DNA of 64,000 nt from an uncultured Lachnospiraceae bacterium (GCA_947178145.1 CAMWXE010000019.1:1-64000), one strand, 5' to 3'. Counted from the stretch's first letter, positions 26,460 through 35,112 are shown. Numbers and translations are program-made. The notes: generated by a model from the letters alone, not told the origin.

Positions 26460-27336
26460 ATCCAACTACCTCCGTTTCACTGATAAAGATCTCCTCAAGG
26501 GTAAGCGGAAGAATTTCCGCAAAAATCGGTGAGAAAGAATGTATCTTATTCATGATCTCTCTTTCTGAACCGCGGACAGTGATAAGATTCAGGGATCCTC
26601 TTCTCTCCGCCTTGACGATTTCGAGCAGCCCCAGGGCAGCCTGTTCCTCCTGCGCGTTTTGAAAGACGCACTGTATATTGTGAATATTCAGCTTCATCTC
26701 CTCCAAATCCTTCTGCAGCAGGACGCCGCCCTGGTGCAGGATGCCGACACAGTCACAGATGTCCTCGAGCTCCCTCAGGTTGTGGGAAGCAATCACCGGC
26801 GTAAAATCTCTCCCGGCAAGCTCCCCCGCAAAGATACTCTTCACCGCCTGGCGCATGACCGGATCAAGTCCGTCAAACGTCTCGTCGCAGAGCAGATATT
26901 TTGTGTTGGCACAGACACCCAGAAGCACGGAGAGCTGCTTCTTCATTCCTTTTGAGAAGGTGTTGATCTTCCTGTCCGGCTTTAGCTGAAAACTTCCAAG
27001 CATCTCCTCAAACCGCACTTTGTCAAAGGACGCATAATAATCACTGTAAAAATTTGCCATGTCCCCCGGCGTGGCATTGGGAAGAAAATACTGGTCGTCC
27101 GATATATAAAAAATATCAGCCTTGGCTGCCGGATTCTCATAGACTGGTCTTTCATTCACAAGGATTGTTCCGCTGTCCGGTCTTAACACACCGCTCGCCA
27201 TGCGCAGGAAAGTACTTTTCCCGGCACCGTTCGTGCCAATCAGTCCAAAAACTTCCCCATCTTTGATTGTCACAGTGATATCGTTCACCGCCGCTATTTC
27301 ACCAAAATGCTTTTTTACATTGGTCGCTGTTATCAT
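26434..27336 (-). CDS. ABC transporter ATP-binding protein
   Basis: About 300 residues. Walker A GTNGAGKST, a signature variant FSKGMKKQLSV in place of LSGGQ, Walker B YLLCDETFDGLD and the switch His in VIASHNLRELED. The C-terminal 80 residues form an extra domain found in ABC-2 exporters. Its start (27336, with GGGGATGAGTAGT upstream) lies directly after the gntR stop, so the two are coupled. Confidence 0.9.
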   Translation of the reverse strand: MITATNVKKHFGEIAAVNDITVTIKDGEVFGLIGTNGAGKSTFLRMASGVLRPDSGTILVNERPVYENPAAKADIFYISDDQYFLPNATPGDMANFYSDYYASFDKVRFEEMLGSFQLKPDRKINTFSKGMKKQLSVLLGVCANTKYLLCDETFDGLDPVMRQAVKSIFAGELAGRDFTPVIASHNLRELEDICDCVGILHQGGVLLQKDLEEMKLNIHNIQCVFQNAQEEQAALGLLEIVKAERRGSLNLITVRGSEREIMNKIHSFSPIFAEILPLTLEEIFISETEVVGYDIKKLIF

Positions 27337-27337
27337 A

Positions 27338-27733
27338 CTACTCATCCCCCGTTTTGTTTGTTAGCACGCTGCTGTTCTGCACACATGATATAAACATTTC
27401 CTGCAATTCCTGTGCCAGAACACCAGCAAGCAATGCTTTGTCGACAAATCCCTGCAGTTCCTTCCTGAGCTGCCGGCGTTTGTTCGACGCAGCTGTCGCC
27501 GTCTCACTCACAAAGCTGCCTTTCCCCTTGATCGTATAGATATACCCTGCGCGCTCCAGCTCCTGGTAGGCGCGCTGTATGGTATTTGGATTTAATGACA
27601 ATTCCATCGCAAGGCTTCTGACAGAAGGCATGGGCGTATTGGGCTGTATTGCGCCGCACAAGATCATCTGCTGAAACCGTTCAATGACCTGTTCATAAAT
27701 CGGGCGTCTGTCCTTGTGGTCTATCAAAATCAT
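27338..27733 (-). CDS. GntR-family regulator (YtrA type)
   Basis: About 131 residues. Winged helix N-terminus DRRPIYEQVIERFQQMILCG, recognition part MPSVRSLAMELSLNPNTIQRAYQELERAG, and only a short helical C-terminus (about 40 residues), which defines the YtrA subfamily. It represses its own ABC operon in known cases. The ATG at 27733 has AAAGGAGAGATGGCA upstream. A 12-bp perfect palindrome lies between promoter and start (27753-27764). Confidence 0.9.
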   Translation of the reverse strand: MILIDHKDRRPIYEQVIERFQQMILCGAIQPNTPMPSVRSLAMELSLNPNTIQRAYQELERAGYIYTIKGKGSFVSETATAASNKRRQLRKELQGFVDKALLAGVLAQELQEMFISCVQNSSVLTNKTGDE

Positions 27734-27752
27734 TGCCATCTCTCCTTTTAAC

Positions 27753-27764
27753 TGTATTAATACA
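27753..27764. promoter_or_regulatory. Likely GntR operator
   Basis: TGTATTAATACA, a perfect 12-bp palindrome, 14 bp downstream of the -10 box and about 20 bp before the gntR ATG. Position and symmetry fit autorepression by the downstream GntR protein. Confidence 0.6.
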
Positions 27765-27777
27765 CTTGACACAGTTG

Positions 27778-27806
27778 AGTATACTATATCTGTAAAATGT
27801 TGTCAA
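27778..27806 (-). promoter_or_regulatory. Promoter of gntR-ABC operon
   Basis: On the minus strand: TTGACA (27801-27806), 17-base spacer, TATACT (27778-27783). Confidence 0.85.
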
Positions 27807-27817
27807 CTAAAAACAAA

Positions 27818-27859
27818 AACTGTTCAGAAATAACCTGTACAGATCATTTCTAAACAGTT
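27818..27859 (-). terminator. Terminator after metH
   Basis: AACTGTTTAGAAAT pairs with ATTTCTGAACAGTT around a CTGTACAG palindrome; TTTGTTTTT follows on the minus strand. The outer bases CTAAGGAACTGTT recall the family B repeat ends. Confidence 0.7.
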
Positions 27860-27885
27860 CCTTAGTGAAATCCTGCGGCATCCTG

Positions 27886-30312
27886 TCACAGTTCCCCATT
27901 ATCATGCAGCTCATTCGCATAGCGCACAGAGCCCATCGCATCTTTGGAATAAAAGTCTGCGCCGATCATGTCTGCGTACTCCTGGGTGAGCACTGCCCCG
28001 CCCACCATGACTTTGCAGTCTGCGCCATTCTCACGCAGAAGCCTGATGGTTGCCTCCATATTGACGACTGTGGTGGTCATGAGCGCACTGAGTCCCACTA
28101 ATTTCACGTTCTGTTCCTGAACCGTTTTTAATATCAGTTCCGGCTCAACATCTTTTCCGAGATCAATCATGTCAAATCCGTAGTTTTCCAGCAGCGTTTT
28201 GACGATATTTTTCCCGATATCATGAATATCGCCCTTCACCGTGGCGATCACTATCTTTCCTTTGCTCTCGCTGCTCTTTCCCTGCTTTGACATGACGGTC
28301 TTGATCGCCTCGAAGGAAGCCTTCGCCGCATCCGCACTCATCAAAAGCTGCGGCAGGAACATTTTCTTCTCCTCAAAACCTTTTCCGACGATATCCAGAG
28401 CCGGAATCAGCTTTTCGTTGATGATGGTCAGCGAATCGACATTCTGCGCGAGCAGCTTGACAGTCGCCTCGTGGGCACTCTCCGCCAATCCCTTCACAAT
28501 CGCCTCGTCAAGCGTCAGCTCACTTTTGGGGGACGCCGCAGCAACAGGCTTGTCTGTTGTCTGAGACGCACTTTTCGCGATATATTCCATACACTGGTCG
28601 TCCTCGCCGATCAGCGCGTTAAAGCTGTAATACGCCGCCATCATCGGCTCGCTGGAGGGATTCACGATGCCGGCGCTCAGACCATTGTTCATCGCCATCG
28701 TGAAAAATGCCGTGTTGATACGGCTCCTCTCCGGAAGTCCAAAGGAAATGTTGGACACGCCAAGTACCGTGTGAAGCCCCAGTTCATACCGGATCCTGCG
28801 CAGGGTTTCCAGCGTGATATTGGCGTTGTCCTGACCAGTGCTGATCGTGAGCACGAGCGCATCCATCACAAGATTTTTCTTCGGAATACCATACTCAGCA
28901 GCAGTTTTGATCAGTTTCTCCGCCACCTTCAATCGCCCTTCGACTGTCTCAGGGATTCCGCCCTCGTCGAGACACAGACATACCAACACAGCGCCGTATT
29001 TCTTTGCAATCGGGAAGACACTCTCCATGGATTCCTTCTTGCCATTGACAGAATTCAGCATCGGTTTTCCATTATAATAACGCAGTCCCCGCTCCATCGC
29101 CTCGGTGTCGGAAGTATCGATCTGAAGGGGCAGGTCAATGATCGCCTGTATTCCGGTGACAGCCTCCTCCATGAGCTGCGGCTCATCGATCTCCGGCAGT
29201 CCTACATTGACATCCAGAATGTGTGCACCATTCTCTTCCTGTGTAAGCCCCTCCTTATAGAGATACTCCATGTCATGATCCCGAAGAGCCTGCTTGAACT
29301 TCGATTTGCCGGTCGGATTGATGCGCTCTCCGATAATCAGCGGTTTTCTGGTAAAGTACACCGCATGATTGTACGACGACACGACTGTCAGCTTTTTGTC
29401 TGTGACGGGCTTGATATCCATCCCCCCACAGAGCTCCACGACGCGCCTGATATGCGCTGGTGTCGTTCCGCAGCAGCCGCCGACTGCACTTGCCCCCATC
29501 TCGACCAGCGTCCTGACGCTCTGTGCAAACTCGTCCGGCTCCACATTGAATACAGTCTGCCCATTGACGACGACCGGAAGTCCGGCATTTGGATTGATCA
29601 CAATCGGAAGCGAACAGCATGTGGTCAGCTGTGGCAGCAGCTTTTTCATCTGCTCCGGACCCAATCCACAATTAAATCCAATCGCATCAACACCCAGACC
29701 TTCAAGCATGGCTGTAGCACTCGCGACGTCACCGCCCGTCAGAAGCTTTCCGTTCTCGTCAAAGATCATTGTGACAACGACTGGCAGATCGCTGTTTTCT
29801 TTTGCCGCGAGAACCGCCGCCTTAATCTCATAGGAGTCACTCACTGTCTCAATTAAAATCAAATCTGCGCCCGCCCTGTCGCCTGCTATGACAATTTCTT
29901 TGAATGTGTTATACGCCTCGTCAAAAGCAATTTCCCCAAGAGGTTTCAGCAGTTTTCCAATCGATCCGATATCCAGCACAGAATACATCGGATGACTCGT
30001 TTCTCCGCACTTCGCCGCGCTGCGCACCTCTTCGATCGCTTCCTTCGTGAGCCGTATGCCGGCTGTCACCAACTCGTCCACTGTATAGTCAAGGTGTTTG
30101 CACTTAAAAGCATTCACACCAAATGTGTTAGCGGAAACCATGTTGCATCCCGCCATCAGATATTCCTTGTGAATCTGGCGGATTATCTCCGGGTGCAGGA
30201 TATTCCAGGTCTCAGGGACTTCTCCGGTCTGAAGTCCGCGCTCCTGCAGCAAAGTTCCCATGCCGCCATCGAAAAATAGTATCTGTTTTCCAAGTAATTC
30301 TCTAAAACTCAT
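27886..30312 (-). CDS. metH: Cobalamin-dependent methionine synthase, three-module form
   Basis: About 808 residues. Methylates homocysteine from methyltetrahydrofolate through cobalamin. Modules in order: homocysteine methyltransferase (about 1-300, FFDGGMGTLLQ and zinc ligands GFNCGLG, GGCCGTTP), pterin-binding barrel (about 315-580, GERINPTGKSKFK), B12 cap (about 590-680) and Rossmann B12 domain (about 690-808, KGDIHDIGKNIV with the cobalt-ligand His). The reactivation domain of E. coli MetH is missing here and is encoded by the gene just upstream. Start at 30312 behind GGGGGATTGTG. Confidence 0.93.
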   Translation of the reverse strand: MSFRELLGKQILFFDGGMGTLLQERGLQTGEVPETWNILHPEIIRQIHKEYLMAGCNMVSANTFGVNAFKCKHLDYTVDELVTAGIRLTKEAIEEVRSAAKCGETSHPMYSVLDIGSIGKLLKPLGEIAFDEAYNTFKEIVIAGDRAGADLILIETVSDSYEIKAAVLAAKENSDLPVVVTMIFDENGKLLTGGDVASATAMLEGLGVDAIGFNCGLGPEQMKKLLPQLTTCCSLPIVINPNAGLPVVVNGQTVFNVEPDEFAQSVRTLVEMGASAVGGCCGTTPAHIRRVVELCGGMDIKPVTDKKLTVVSSYNHAVYFTRKPLIIGERINPTGKSKFKQALRDHDMEYLYKEGLTQEENGAHILDVNVGLPEIDEPQLMEEAVTGIQAIIDLPLQIDTSDTEAMERGLRYYNGKPMLNSVNGKKESMESVFPIAKKYGAVLVCLCLDEGGIPETVEGRLKVAEKLIKTAAEYGIPKKNLVMDALVLTISTGQDNANITLETLRRIRYELGLHTVLGVSNISFGLPERSRINTAFFTMAMNNGLSAGIVNPSSEPMMAAYYSFNALIGEDDQCMEYIAKSASQTTDKPVAAASPKSELTLDEAIVKGLAESAHEATVKLLAQNVDSLTIINEKLIPALDIVGKGFEEKKMFLPQLLMSADAAKASFEAIKTVMSKQGKSSESKGKIVIATVKGDIHDIGKNIVKTLLENYGFDMIDLGKDVEPELILKTVQEQNVKLVGLSALMTTTVVNMEATIRLLRENGADCKVMVGGAVLTQEYADMIGADFYSKDAMGSVRYANELHDNGEL

Positions 30313-30353
30313 CACAATCCCCCATAACATTTATCTGTGTGGTTCAATCTGTT

Positions 30354-31040
30354 TCATGTTTCACGAAATTCACATTCTGTATTATCACAATTTTTACACT
30401 TTCCGATGTGGCAGCTCTGCGGATTGGCTGTCAGTCCGATCAATGCGCTTACGCTCTTTGTGGGATACATCAAAAGACTGTCTGTGAGCGTGAGACCTAT
30501 GCGTTTCGTACATTCCAGTTCCTCAAAGATCACCTTCTGATAACGCAGGGGCAAATCTCCGTATCCCGGACTGAAGCGTGGTCTTAAATATAGTTTGCGC
30601 TCATCTGTCGACACTTCCTCGCAAATCTGTTCCTGAAGAATATTGCAGTAGGCCTCAATGCACGCGGCGCCGCATGCCTGTGCAATTGTTGCTTTTGTCA
30701 TATTCAATATCTCATACTTCTGAAGAAGCTTGTCCGCCTCGAGACCCAGCGTGGCCGCAATCAAAATCACGCTTCTGCACTGCGCGAGGTTGTCGGCCAG
30801 ATTCCGGCTCTCAAAGGCAAGTGCCCTCTTCTCTCCCTTCAGGACGACAATATTCTCCGAAATACTGCAAGGATAGATTTTGTATATGTTTTTGGGTTGT
30901 ATCATATTGCTCAGACTGTCAAGGACTTCCACAATCATGGCCGCAATGTTGTCATCGGGAGTTCTTGTTCCATATCCCAGATACCGATATATTTCTCTGA
31001 GATTGGCTCTTTCTCTGATATCTTGATTTCTAATTTCCAT
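30354..31040 (-). CDS. Methionine synthase reactivation-domain protein
   Basis: About 228 residues corresponding to the C-terminal activation domain of MetH (Met_synt_B12), which uses SAM and an electron donor to rescue oxidised cobalamin. The SAM-binding RFSPGYGDLPL motif, SLLMYPTKSVSALIGL and a final CHIGKCKNC Cys cluster are visible. It lies 41 bp upstream of metH on the same strand, so the split enzyme is made from one transcript. Start at 31040 behind GGAG; a longer frame upstream runs into a hairpin. Confidence 0.9.
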   Translation of the reverse strand: MEIRNQDIRERANLREIYRYLGYGTRTPDDNIAAMIVEVLDSLSNMIQPKNIYKIYPCSISENIVVLKGEKRALAFESRNLADNLAQCRSVILIAATLGLEADKLLQKYEILNMTKATIAQACGAACIEAYCNILQEQICEEVSTDERKLYLRPRFSPGYGDLPLRYQKVIFEELECTKRIGLTLTDSLLMYPTKSVSALIGLTANPQSCHIGKCKNCDNTECEFRET

Positions 31041-31068
31041 GCCATACACTCCGCTCACATATGCATAT

Positions 31069-31089
31069 GCGCGCAGCATTGCTGCGCGC
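31069..31089. other. Strong GC-rich hairpin
   Basis: GCGCGCAG-CATTG-CTGCGCGC, an 8-bp all-strong stem. It lies between the stop codon of the Cys-rich gene (31098) and the start of the MetH activation gene (31040). There is no T run, so it is more likely an mRNA processing or translation-control structure than a terminator. Confidence 0.5.
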
Positions 31090-31097
31090 GTGCTTCG

Positions 31098-31355
31098 TTA
31101 GTTCTCTTTCTCTTCACATCCGCAGGTATTGTTGTCTCCAAACCCTGCAAACCCGCGCGGCTGTATCACTTCATTGCCGCAGCCGCATCCATTGTTTGGA
31201 GGCGGACAGGGAGGAGCGACTGGTGTCGGAAATACAGACTCGCAGCAATCTGAATCGTTATCGCGATCGCGATTGCAGGTACACATGCAATTGTTCCGAT
31301 TGCCGCCATTTCCGCAGAAACACCACAGTAAAATAATCCAAAACCAACAATTCAT
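31098..31355 (-). CDS. Cysteine-rich small protein, 85 aa
   Basis: 85 residues with 13 cysteines and many Asn, Gly and Pro. It starts with a short hydrophobic stretch (CWFWIILLWCFCGN), then Cys-rich turns (CMCTC, DCCES, CPPPNNGCGCG, CGCEEKEN). The composition recalls spore-coat or surface Cys-rich proteins of Clostridia, but there is no domain I can name. AGGAGTTG lies before the ATG. A strong hairpin follows the stop codon. Confidence 0.6.
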   Translation of the reverse strand: MNCWFWIILLWCFCGNGGNRNNCMCTCNRDRDNDSDCCESVFPTPVAPPCPPPNNGCGCGNEVIQPRGFAGFGDNNTCGCEEKEN

Positions 31356-31441
31356 AAAAACAACTCCTCATGCATCAAGCACTTTTTCTAATACTTAATA
31401 TATGAGGAGCTCTCATTTCGGTTACTTGTATCTCTTTTTTA

Positions 31442-31993
31442 TCATTCCAAAACTTTGTTTTTTATTTTCGGAATGATTTTCTTGCGAATATAGCGCATTG
31501 TGTATGCCTCGCCCTTATCAGCCAGCATATGCAACAATTTTTCAAGCTTTCTCTTCGTATCTGAATGAATAAAATTTTCGGAATTGCCACTCATATAATA
31601 TTTTAGCGGCATATCATCCTGATAGTTTTCCTTATTATAATTTTTGGAGGCTGCTATCCTGTCGATAAACATTTCGATCACATATCTGTCAGGCATTCTT
31701 GCCGGAATGATGCCATCCCCTGCATGGGCACTGTAATCCATCCAGTATTCATAGTGATGTTTGTTTCTTCCCTTGTGGTGCAGCCATGCCGACGAGTAGC
31801 CCTTCCGTCTCCGCTCTGCATTGTTGGGACTCTGTGTTCCCTGGTAATATTTCGCACCAACAATAAACTCACTTGGCATATACTTGGAAAGGTCATGTAA
31901 TAACCCCTGCCAATACAACCCGACAGAAAAACACCCCTTCATCACCATAAGCTTATGATGCGTAATTGTCTTAAAATGTTTCCAAATATGCAC
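31442..31993 (-). CDS. DUF5662 family protein
   Basis: 183 residues. His/Tyr/Trp-rich start (MHIWKHFKTITHHKLMVMKG), then LLHDLSKYMPSEFIVGAKYYQG, HHKGRNKHHYEYW and MPDRYVIEMFIDRIAASKNY. The HDLSK and H-x4-HHYEYW histidines look like an HD-like metal site. DUF5662 has no known function and is common in Lachnospiraceae and phages. It is the last gene after the GlgX-like gene, 20 bp apart, so probably co-transcribed. Confidence 0.8.
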   Translation of the reverse strand: MHIWKHFKTITHHKLMVMKGCFSVGLYWQGLLHDLSKYMPSEFIVGAKYYQGTQSPNNAERRRKGYSSAWLHHKGRNKHHYEYWMDYSAHAGDGIIPARMPDRYVIEMFIDRIAASKNYNKENYQDDMPLKYYMSGNSENFIHSDTKRKLEKLLHMLADKGEAYTMRYIRKKIIPKIKNKVLE

Positions 31994-32013
31994 TGCTGTT
32001 TACCTCATTCAAG

Positions 32014-33996
32014 TTATTTTTTGTTTTTAGCCTGACTCAACTGTTTTGTCTGCTTTGCCGCTTTTCCTGTCACAGATGCCACATTTTTCATATACATAGC
32101 TGTCTTTTGCTTTATCTCCTCTTCCGACAATTTTTTCCCTGTTAAAATGGAGACACTTCGCGGCGCAATCTCCACATATTCCATATTTCTTTCCTCGTCA
32201 AATACGACGCTGTTTTCCTCTGTGCTGAGCAAAGAAGTCCACTTATGATTCGCGATGGATGGAAGTGCGAAACGATGCGAATTCCAATGCATATTATAAG
32301 CAATATAGATATAATCGCCATCGCTATTATGGTTATTTTTTCCACAATACATGATACCGATATGTCTGTTATAGTTTTCTAATTGAGCTTTCCAGGCTTC
32401 CTCTCCATGATAAGACAGGTCTGGATAACCGAGATAATATTGGTCCAGTGTCGTTAAGCGTTCATTTAAGTGCAGAATGCTATGACTTTTTCGGAAAGAA
32501 ATCAAGTTCTTTGCGTAGGTAAAGAGATCCTGATTTCGGGAAAGCCCCCTCCAGTCAACCCATCCGGTCTCATTATCCTGACAATAACAGTTGTTATTCC
32601 CATCCTGACTATTTCCAAACTCATCCCCTGCAAACAAAAGCGGCGTCCCCTGCGCAGTAAACAGAAAACTTAACGCATTCTTCATCTGCTTCTGACGAAG
32701 CTGCTTGATTGCCTTCTTGCGCGACGGCCCCTCCGCGCCACAATTCCAGCTGAAATTGTAATTGGTTCCGTCTGTATTGTTCTCACCATTTGGCTCGTTA
32801 TGCTTTTTTTCATAAGACACAAGGTCATTCAGTGTAAATCCATAATAATTTGTAATATAGTTGATGACGCCGCACGCCGCATTGGTATTCCTCATATGAT
32901 ACTGGAAGCTTTTAAGCATATCCTGATCCCCTTTGAGGTACTTGCGCATATCGTACATATACTCATCTCTGTAATACCCCAGCACCTTATTTCTGGGTTT
33001 CATTCCATTCGGATAAATTTCATGCAGGTAAAAGTCCTCACACATAATCTTAGTGTTGGCCAGAAGAGGCTCTGTTGCAACCAGCGTTATAGGCAGCCTG
33101 CTTCCCTTGAGGTGTACGCCGTCGAGTTGATACTCCAAAACCCAGTGTTTGATAATTTCCAGAATATAGCCTTGCTGAATAAAATCAGGAAAATAAAACT
33201 GCATGACCACTTCTATTCCATTTTTGTGAAGCTCACGTACCATGCGGCGAAATTCCTCACAGGGACTTCCACTTGCAGAATAAGACGCCTTGGGTGCAAA
33301 GTAAAAAGCATTCTTATACCCCCAGCAGTTCAGTCTCTTCGCCTTCGGGGGCTCCTCGTCAGACGGCAGCTCCTCGTCAATGTGATTCACCTGATATGCA
33401 ATCTGTCTCTTTGTATTGTGATCGGTATTGTCCCATTCACATTCCTCATACTCATAGGCAGGCATTAGCTCAACTGAGTTAATACCAAGCTCCCTCAAAT
33501 AGGGAATCTTCTCCACAAGTCCCTCAAAAGTTCCCTTTCTCCTCACTTTTGACGAGGTATGCCTCGTAAAACTTCTGACATTAAGGCAGTACATAATACT
33601 TTCATGATATGGAATATGTAATGGTGCCGTCTCCTCCCAGTCGAAAGTGCCATAATCAAATCCACCGCGCAGCAGTGGACGCTCAAATTCGCCCGAACGC
33701 CATTTCTCATTTCCGACAATCTTTTTGGCATAAGGGTCTACAAAAACTTCATCTCCAATAAAAAAATTATACTCACAATCATGTGCCGTAATTCCCTCAA
33801 CCAGAGCACAGCAGATATTTCCGATTCTGTGTTTCTGGTCAAAAAAAATCCGTTCCTTCTGTTCCACACCTTTTCGATAGAAAATGATCCCACATTCTTT
33901 GTCTGAACTATTTACCATAGAAAAATTAATACCAGTCTCTCTGATGGAAGCGCCTAAAGGATATGGTTGTCCTATATTTATTTTTATCTTTTTCAT
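32014..33996 (-). CDS. GlgX/isoamylase-like protein with lost catalytic residues
   Basis: 660 residues with the layout of glycogen debranching GH13 enzymes: N-terminal CBM48-like beta domain (1-110), TIM barrel (about 130-550) and C-terminal beta domain. The fold markers YGFTLNDLVSYEKKHN, SWNCGAEGPS and FLFTAQGTPLLFAGDEFG are intact. The catalytic regions are not: region I DVVxNH reads MQFYFP, region II DGFRFDLA reads DGVHLKGS (nucleophile Asp to Lys, about residue 296), and region IV HDGFTL reads YYGFTL (about 384). Only the acid Glu (IMCEDF, about 320) remains. It is probably a non-catalytic glucan-binding protein. GAGGT precedes the ATG. The sirtuin-like gene lies 29 bp upstream. Confidence 0.85.
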   Translation of the reverse strand: MKKIKINIGQPYPLGASIRETGINFSMVNSSDKECGIIFYRKGVEQKERIFFDQKHRIGNICCALVEGITAHDCEYNFFIGDEVFVDPYAKKIVGNEKWRSGEFERPLLRGGFDYGTFDWEETAPLHIPYHESIMYCLNVRSFTRHTSSKVRRKGTFEGLVEKIPYLRELGINSVELMPAYEYEECEWDNTDHNTKRQIAYQVNHIDEELPSDEEPPKAKRLNCWGYKNAFYFAPKASYSASGSPCEEFRRMVRELHKNGIEVVMQFYFPDFIQQGYILEIIKHWVLEYQLDGVHLKGSRLPITLVATEPLLANTKIMCEDFYLHEIYPNGMKPRNKVLGYYRDEYMYDMRKYLKGDQDMLKSFQYHMRNTNAACGVINYITNYYGFTLNDLVSYEKKHNEPNGENNTDGTNYNFSWNCGAEGPSRKKAIKQLRQKQMKNALSFLFTAQGTPLLFAGDEFGNSQDGNNNCYCQDNETGWVDWRGLSRNQDLFTYAKNLISFRKSHSILHLNERLTTLDQYYLGYPDLSYHGEEAWKAQLENYNRHIGIMYCGKNNHNSDGDYIYIAYNMHWNSHRFALPSIANHKWTSLLSTEENSVVFDEERNMEYVEIAPRSVSILTGKKLSEEEIKQKTAMYMKNVASVTGKAAKQTKQLSQAKNKK

Positions 33997-34025
33997 AAAA
34001 CCTCGCTGTATTGGTTCATTGTAAT

Positions 34026-34772
34026 TTAATCGATAATAAGAGGCAAAAGTTTACATATATCATCTCTGATAATAAAATCAACTTTATCATTACACTCAAA
34101 TTCATTTTTGGAAAAAAGTACTTTGAGCTGTTTGTGTTCGGGTGCCGCACTGTACTCGAGTCTGTCATGGTATATATTCTTGCCAAGCAGGAGCAGAACA
34201 TCTGCCTTGTCGCATGCCACTGCTGCCTGTGTCATGAGCTCGCTGTCTACCCGCTCCCCGATCAGACGGATTCCCGGTCTTATTGCTACTTTACAGTGGT
34301 CGCACTGCGGAATCCCCTTTGAATTCATAATATAATGAATGTCAAAACCTTTATCACAATGCGGGCATTGATTAATATTGATATTTCCATTTAGATTAAT
34401 AACTTTATTCAGAATTACATCTTGCGGAATTCCATGGTAATTCTGACAGATTACGGCAGAAAGCTTACCTTTTGCCTGAAGTCTCATCAGTGCGTCATAG
34501 GCCGGCGTGGAATGCTGCTGCATTCCGAGAATCTCCTTTTTATAAAATCGATAAAACTTCTCTACCTTAGCGTTGAAAAAGCTGGTTGAAAGCATATCTT
34601 CAGGGCAAAATCCGTACTCCTCCTCGACGCGATAATTCTCATCATTGGAGTCGAGATCACATCCTCCCCCTTCTACCAGCATTTCAATACCCAGTACTGC
34701 AACGATGCTATGGGAATCACTAATTCTTTTCCTTATGAAATTGATAATTTTTTCATCCGTTTTGATTTCCAT
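34026..34772 (-). CDS. Sirtuin-like protein with degenerate active site
   Basis: About 248 residues aligned with SIR2 deacylases. The zinc ribbon (CPHC...CDHC) and the block IRPGIRLIGERVDSELMTQA are conserved. The catalytic histidine in the family motif HGN is Asn here (NLNGN, residue about 128), the NAD motif GAGxS reads LGIEM, and TQNID reads CQNYHG. Deacylase activity is therefore unlikely; NAD or ADP-ribose binding may remain. The start at 34772 has CCGAGGT upstream. A longer frame beginning MAGMIFQTRSRA is only the translated end of a family A repeat. Same operon as the GlgX-like gene. Confidence 0.8.
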   Translation of the reverse strand: MEIKTDEKIINFIRKRISDSHSIVAVLGIEMLVEGGGCDLDSNDENYRVEEEYGFCPEDMLSTSFFNAKVEKFYRFYKKEILGMQQHSTPAYDALMRLQAKGKLSAVICQNYHGIPQDVILNKVINLNGNININQCPHCDKGFDIHYIMNSKGIPQCDHCKVAIRPGIRLIGERVDSELMTQAAVACDKADVLLLLGKNIYHDRLEYSAAPEHKQLKVLFSKNEFECNDKVDFIIRDDICKLLPLIID

Positions 34773-34791
34773 CTCAGTACCTCGGTCTGCT

Positions 34792-34830
34792 CTAGAGCGT
34801 GTTTGAAAAATCATTCCTGCCATCTATGAT
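34792..34830. repeat. Remnant of family A palindromic repeat
   Basis: CTAGAGCGTGTTTGAAAAAT followed by CATTCCTGCCATC matches the left end of copy 1 for about 33 bp, then diverges. The other end is absent. It lies directly upstream of the sirtuin-like gene. Confidence 0.75.
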
Positions 34831-35029
34831 ACTATTTTGTATCTATATTGTTATAATACTCGCTTTTTATACTCCGTGTCAAGTAATTCGCAGTTTTAGA
34901 TATTCTTTTCATAGTCTCTTATGTTACCGTTCTCGCCCGTAACGCTCTTATCCCTCTGCTTCAATAAGCGCATGAACCACAACATTCCCTTTTATACCGT
35001 TATACATGAAATTTCAGAATTTTCTTGAT

Positions 35030-35058
35030 TTGTCCATACAATTTGGTTAAGATATAAG
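35030..35058 (+). promoter_or_regulatory. Promoter of the DUF1292-DUF2225 pair
   Basis: TTGTCC (35030-35035), 17-base spacer, TATAAG (35053-35058), 55 bp before the DUF1292 start. Confidence 0.6.
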
Positions 35059-35112
35059 TATTGGCAGCTGAATAACTGCATATTATTTATGAAAGGTTTG
35101 GTATACTGAACT

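Noticed and set aside
28471-29856. 461-codon open frame opposite metH
   Set aside because: Antisense shadow of a highly conserved gene; composition is His/Arg/Cys-rich as expected for a reverse frame.
31356-31441. Cobalamin riboswitch for the methionine synthase genes
   Set aside because: The upstream gap is too short and lacks the B12-box sequence.
32800-33468. 222-codon frame opposite the GlgX-like gene
   Set aside because: Antisense shadow; the minus-strand protein is clearly homologous to GH13.
34773-34823. N-terminal extension of the sirtuin-like protein (MAGMIFQTRSRA...)
   Set aside because: It is the translated end of the family A repeat; the ATG at 34772 has a proper ribosome binding site.
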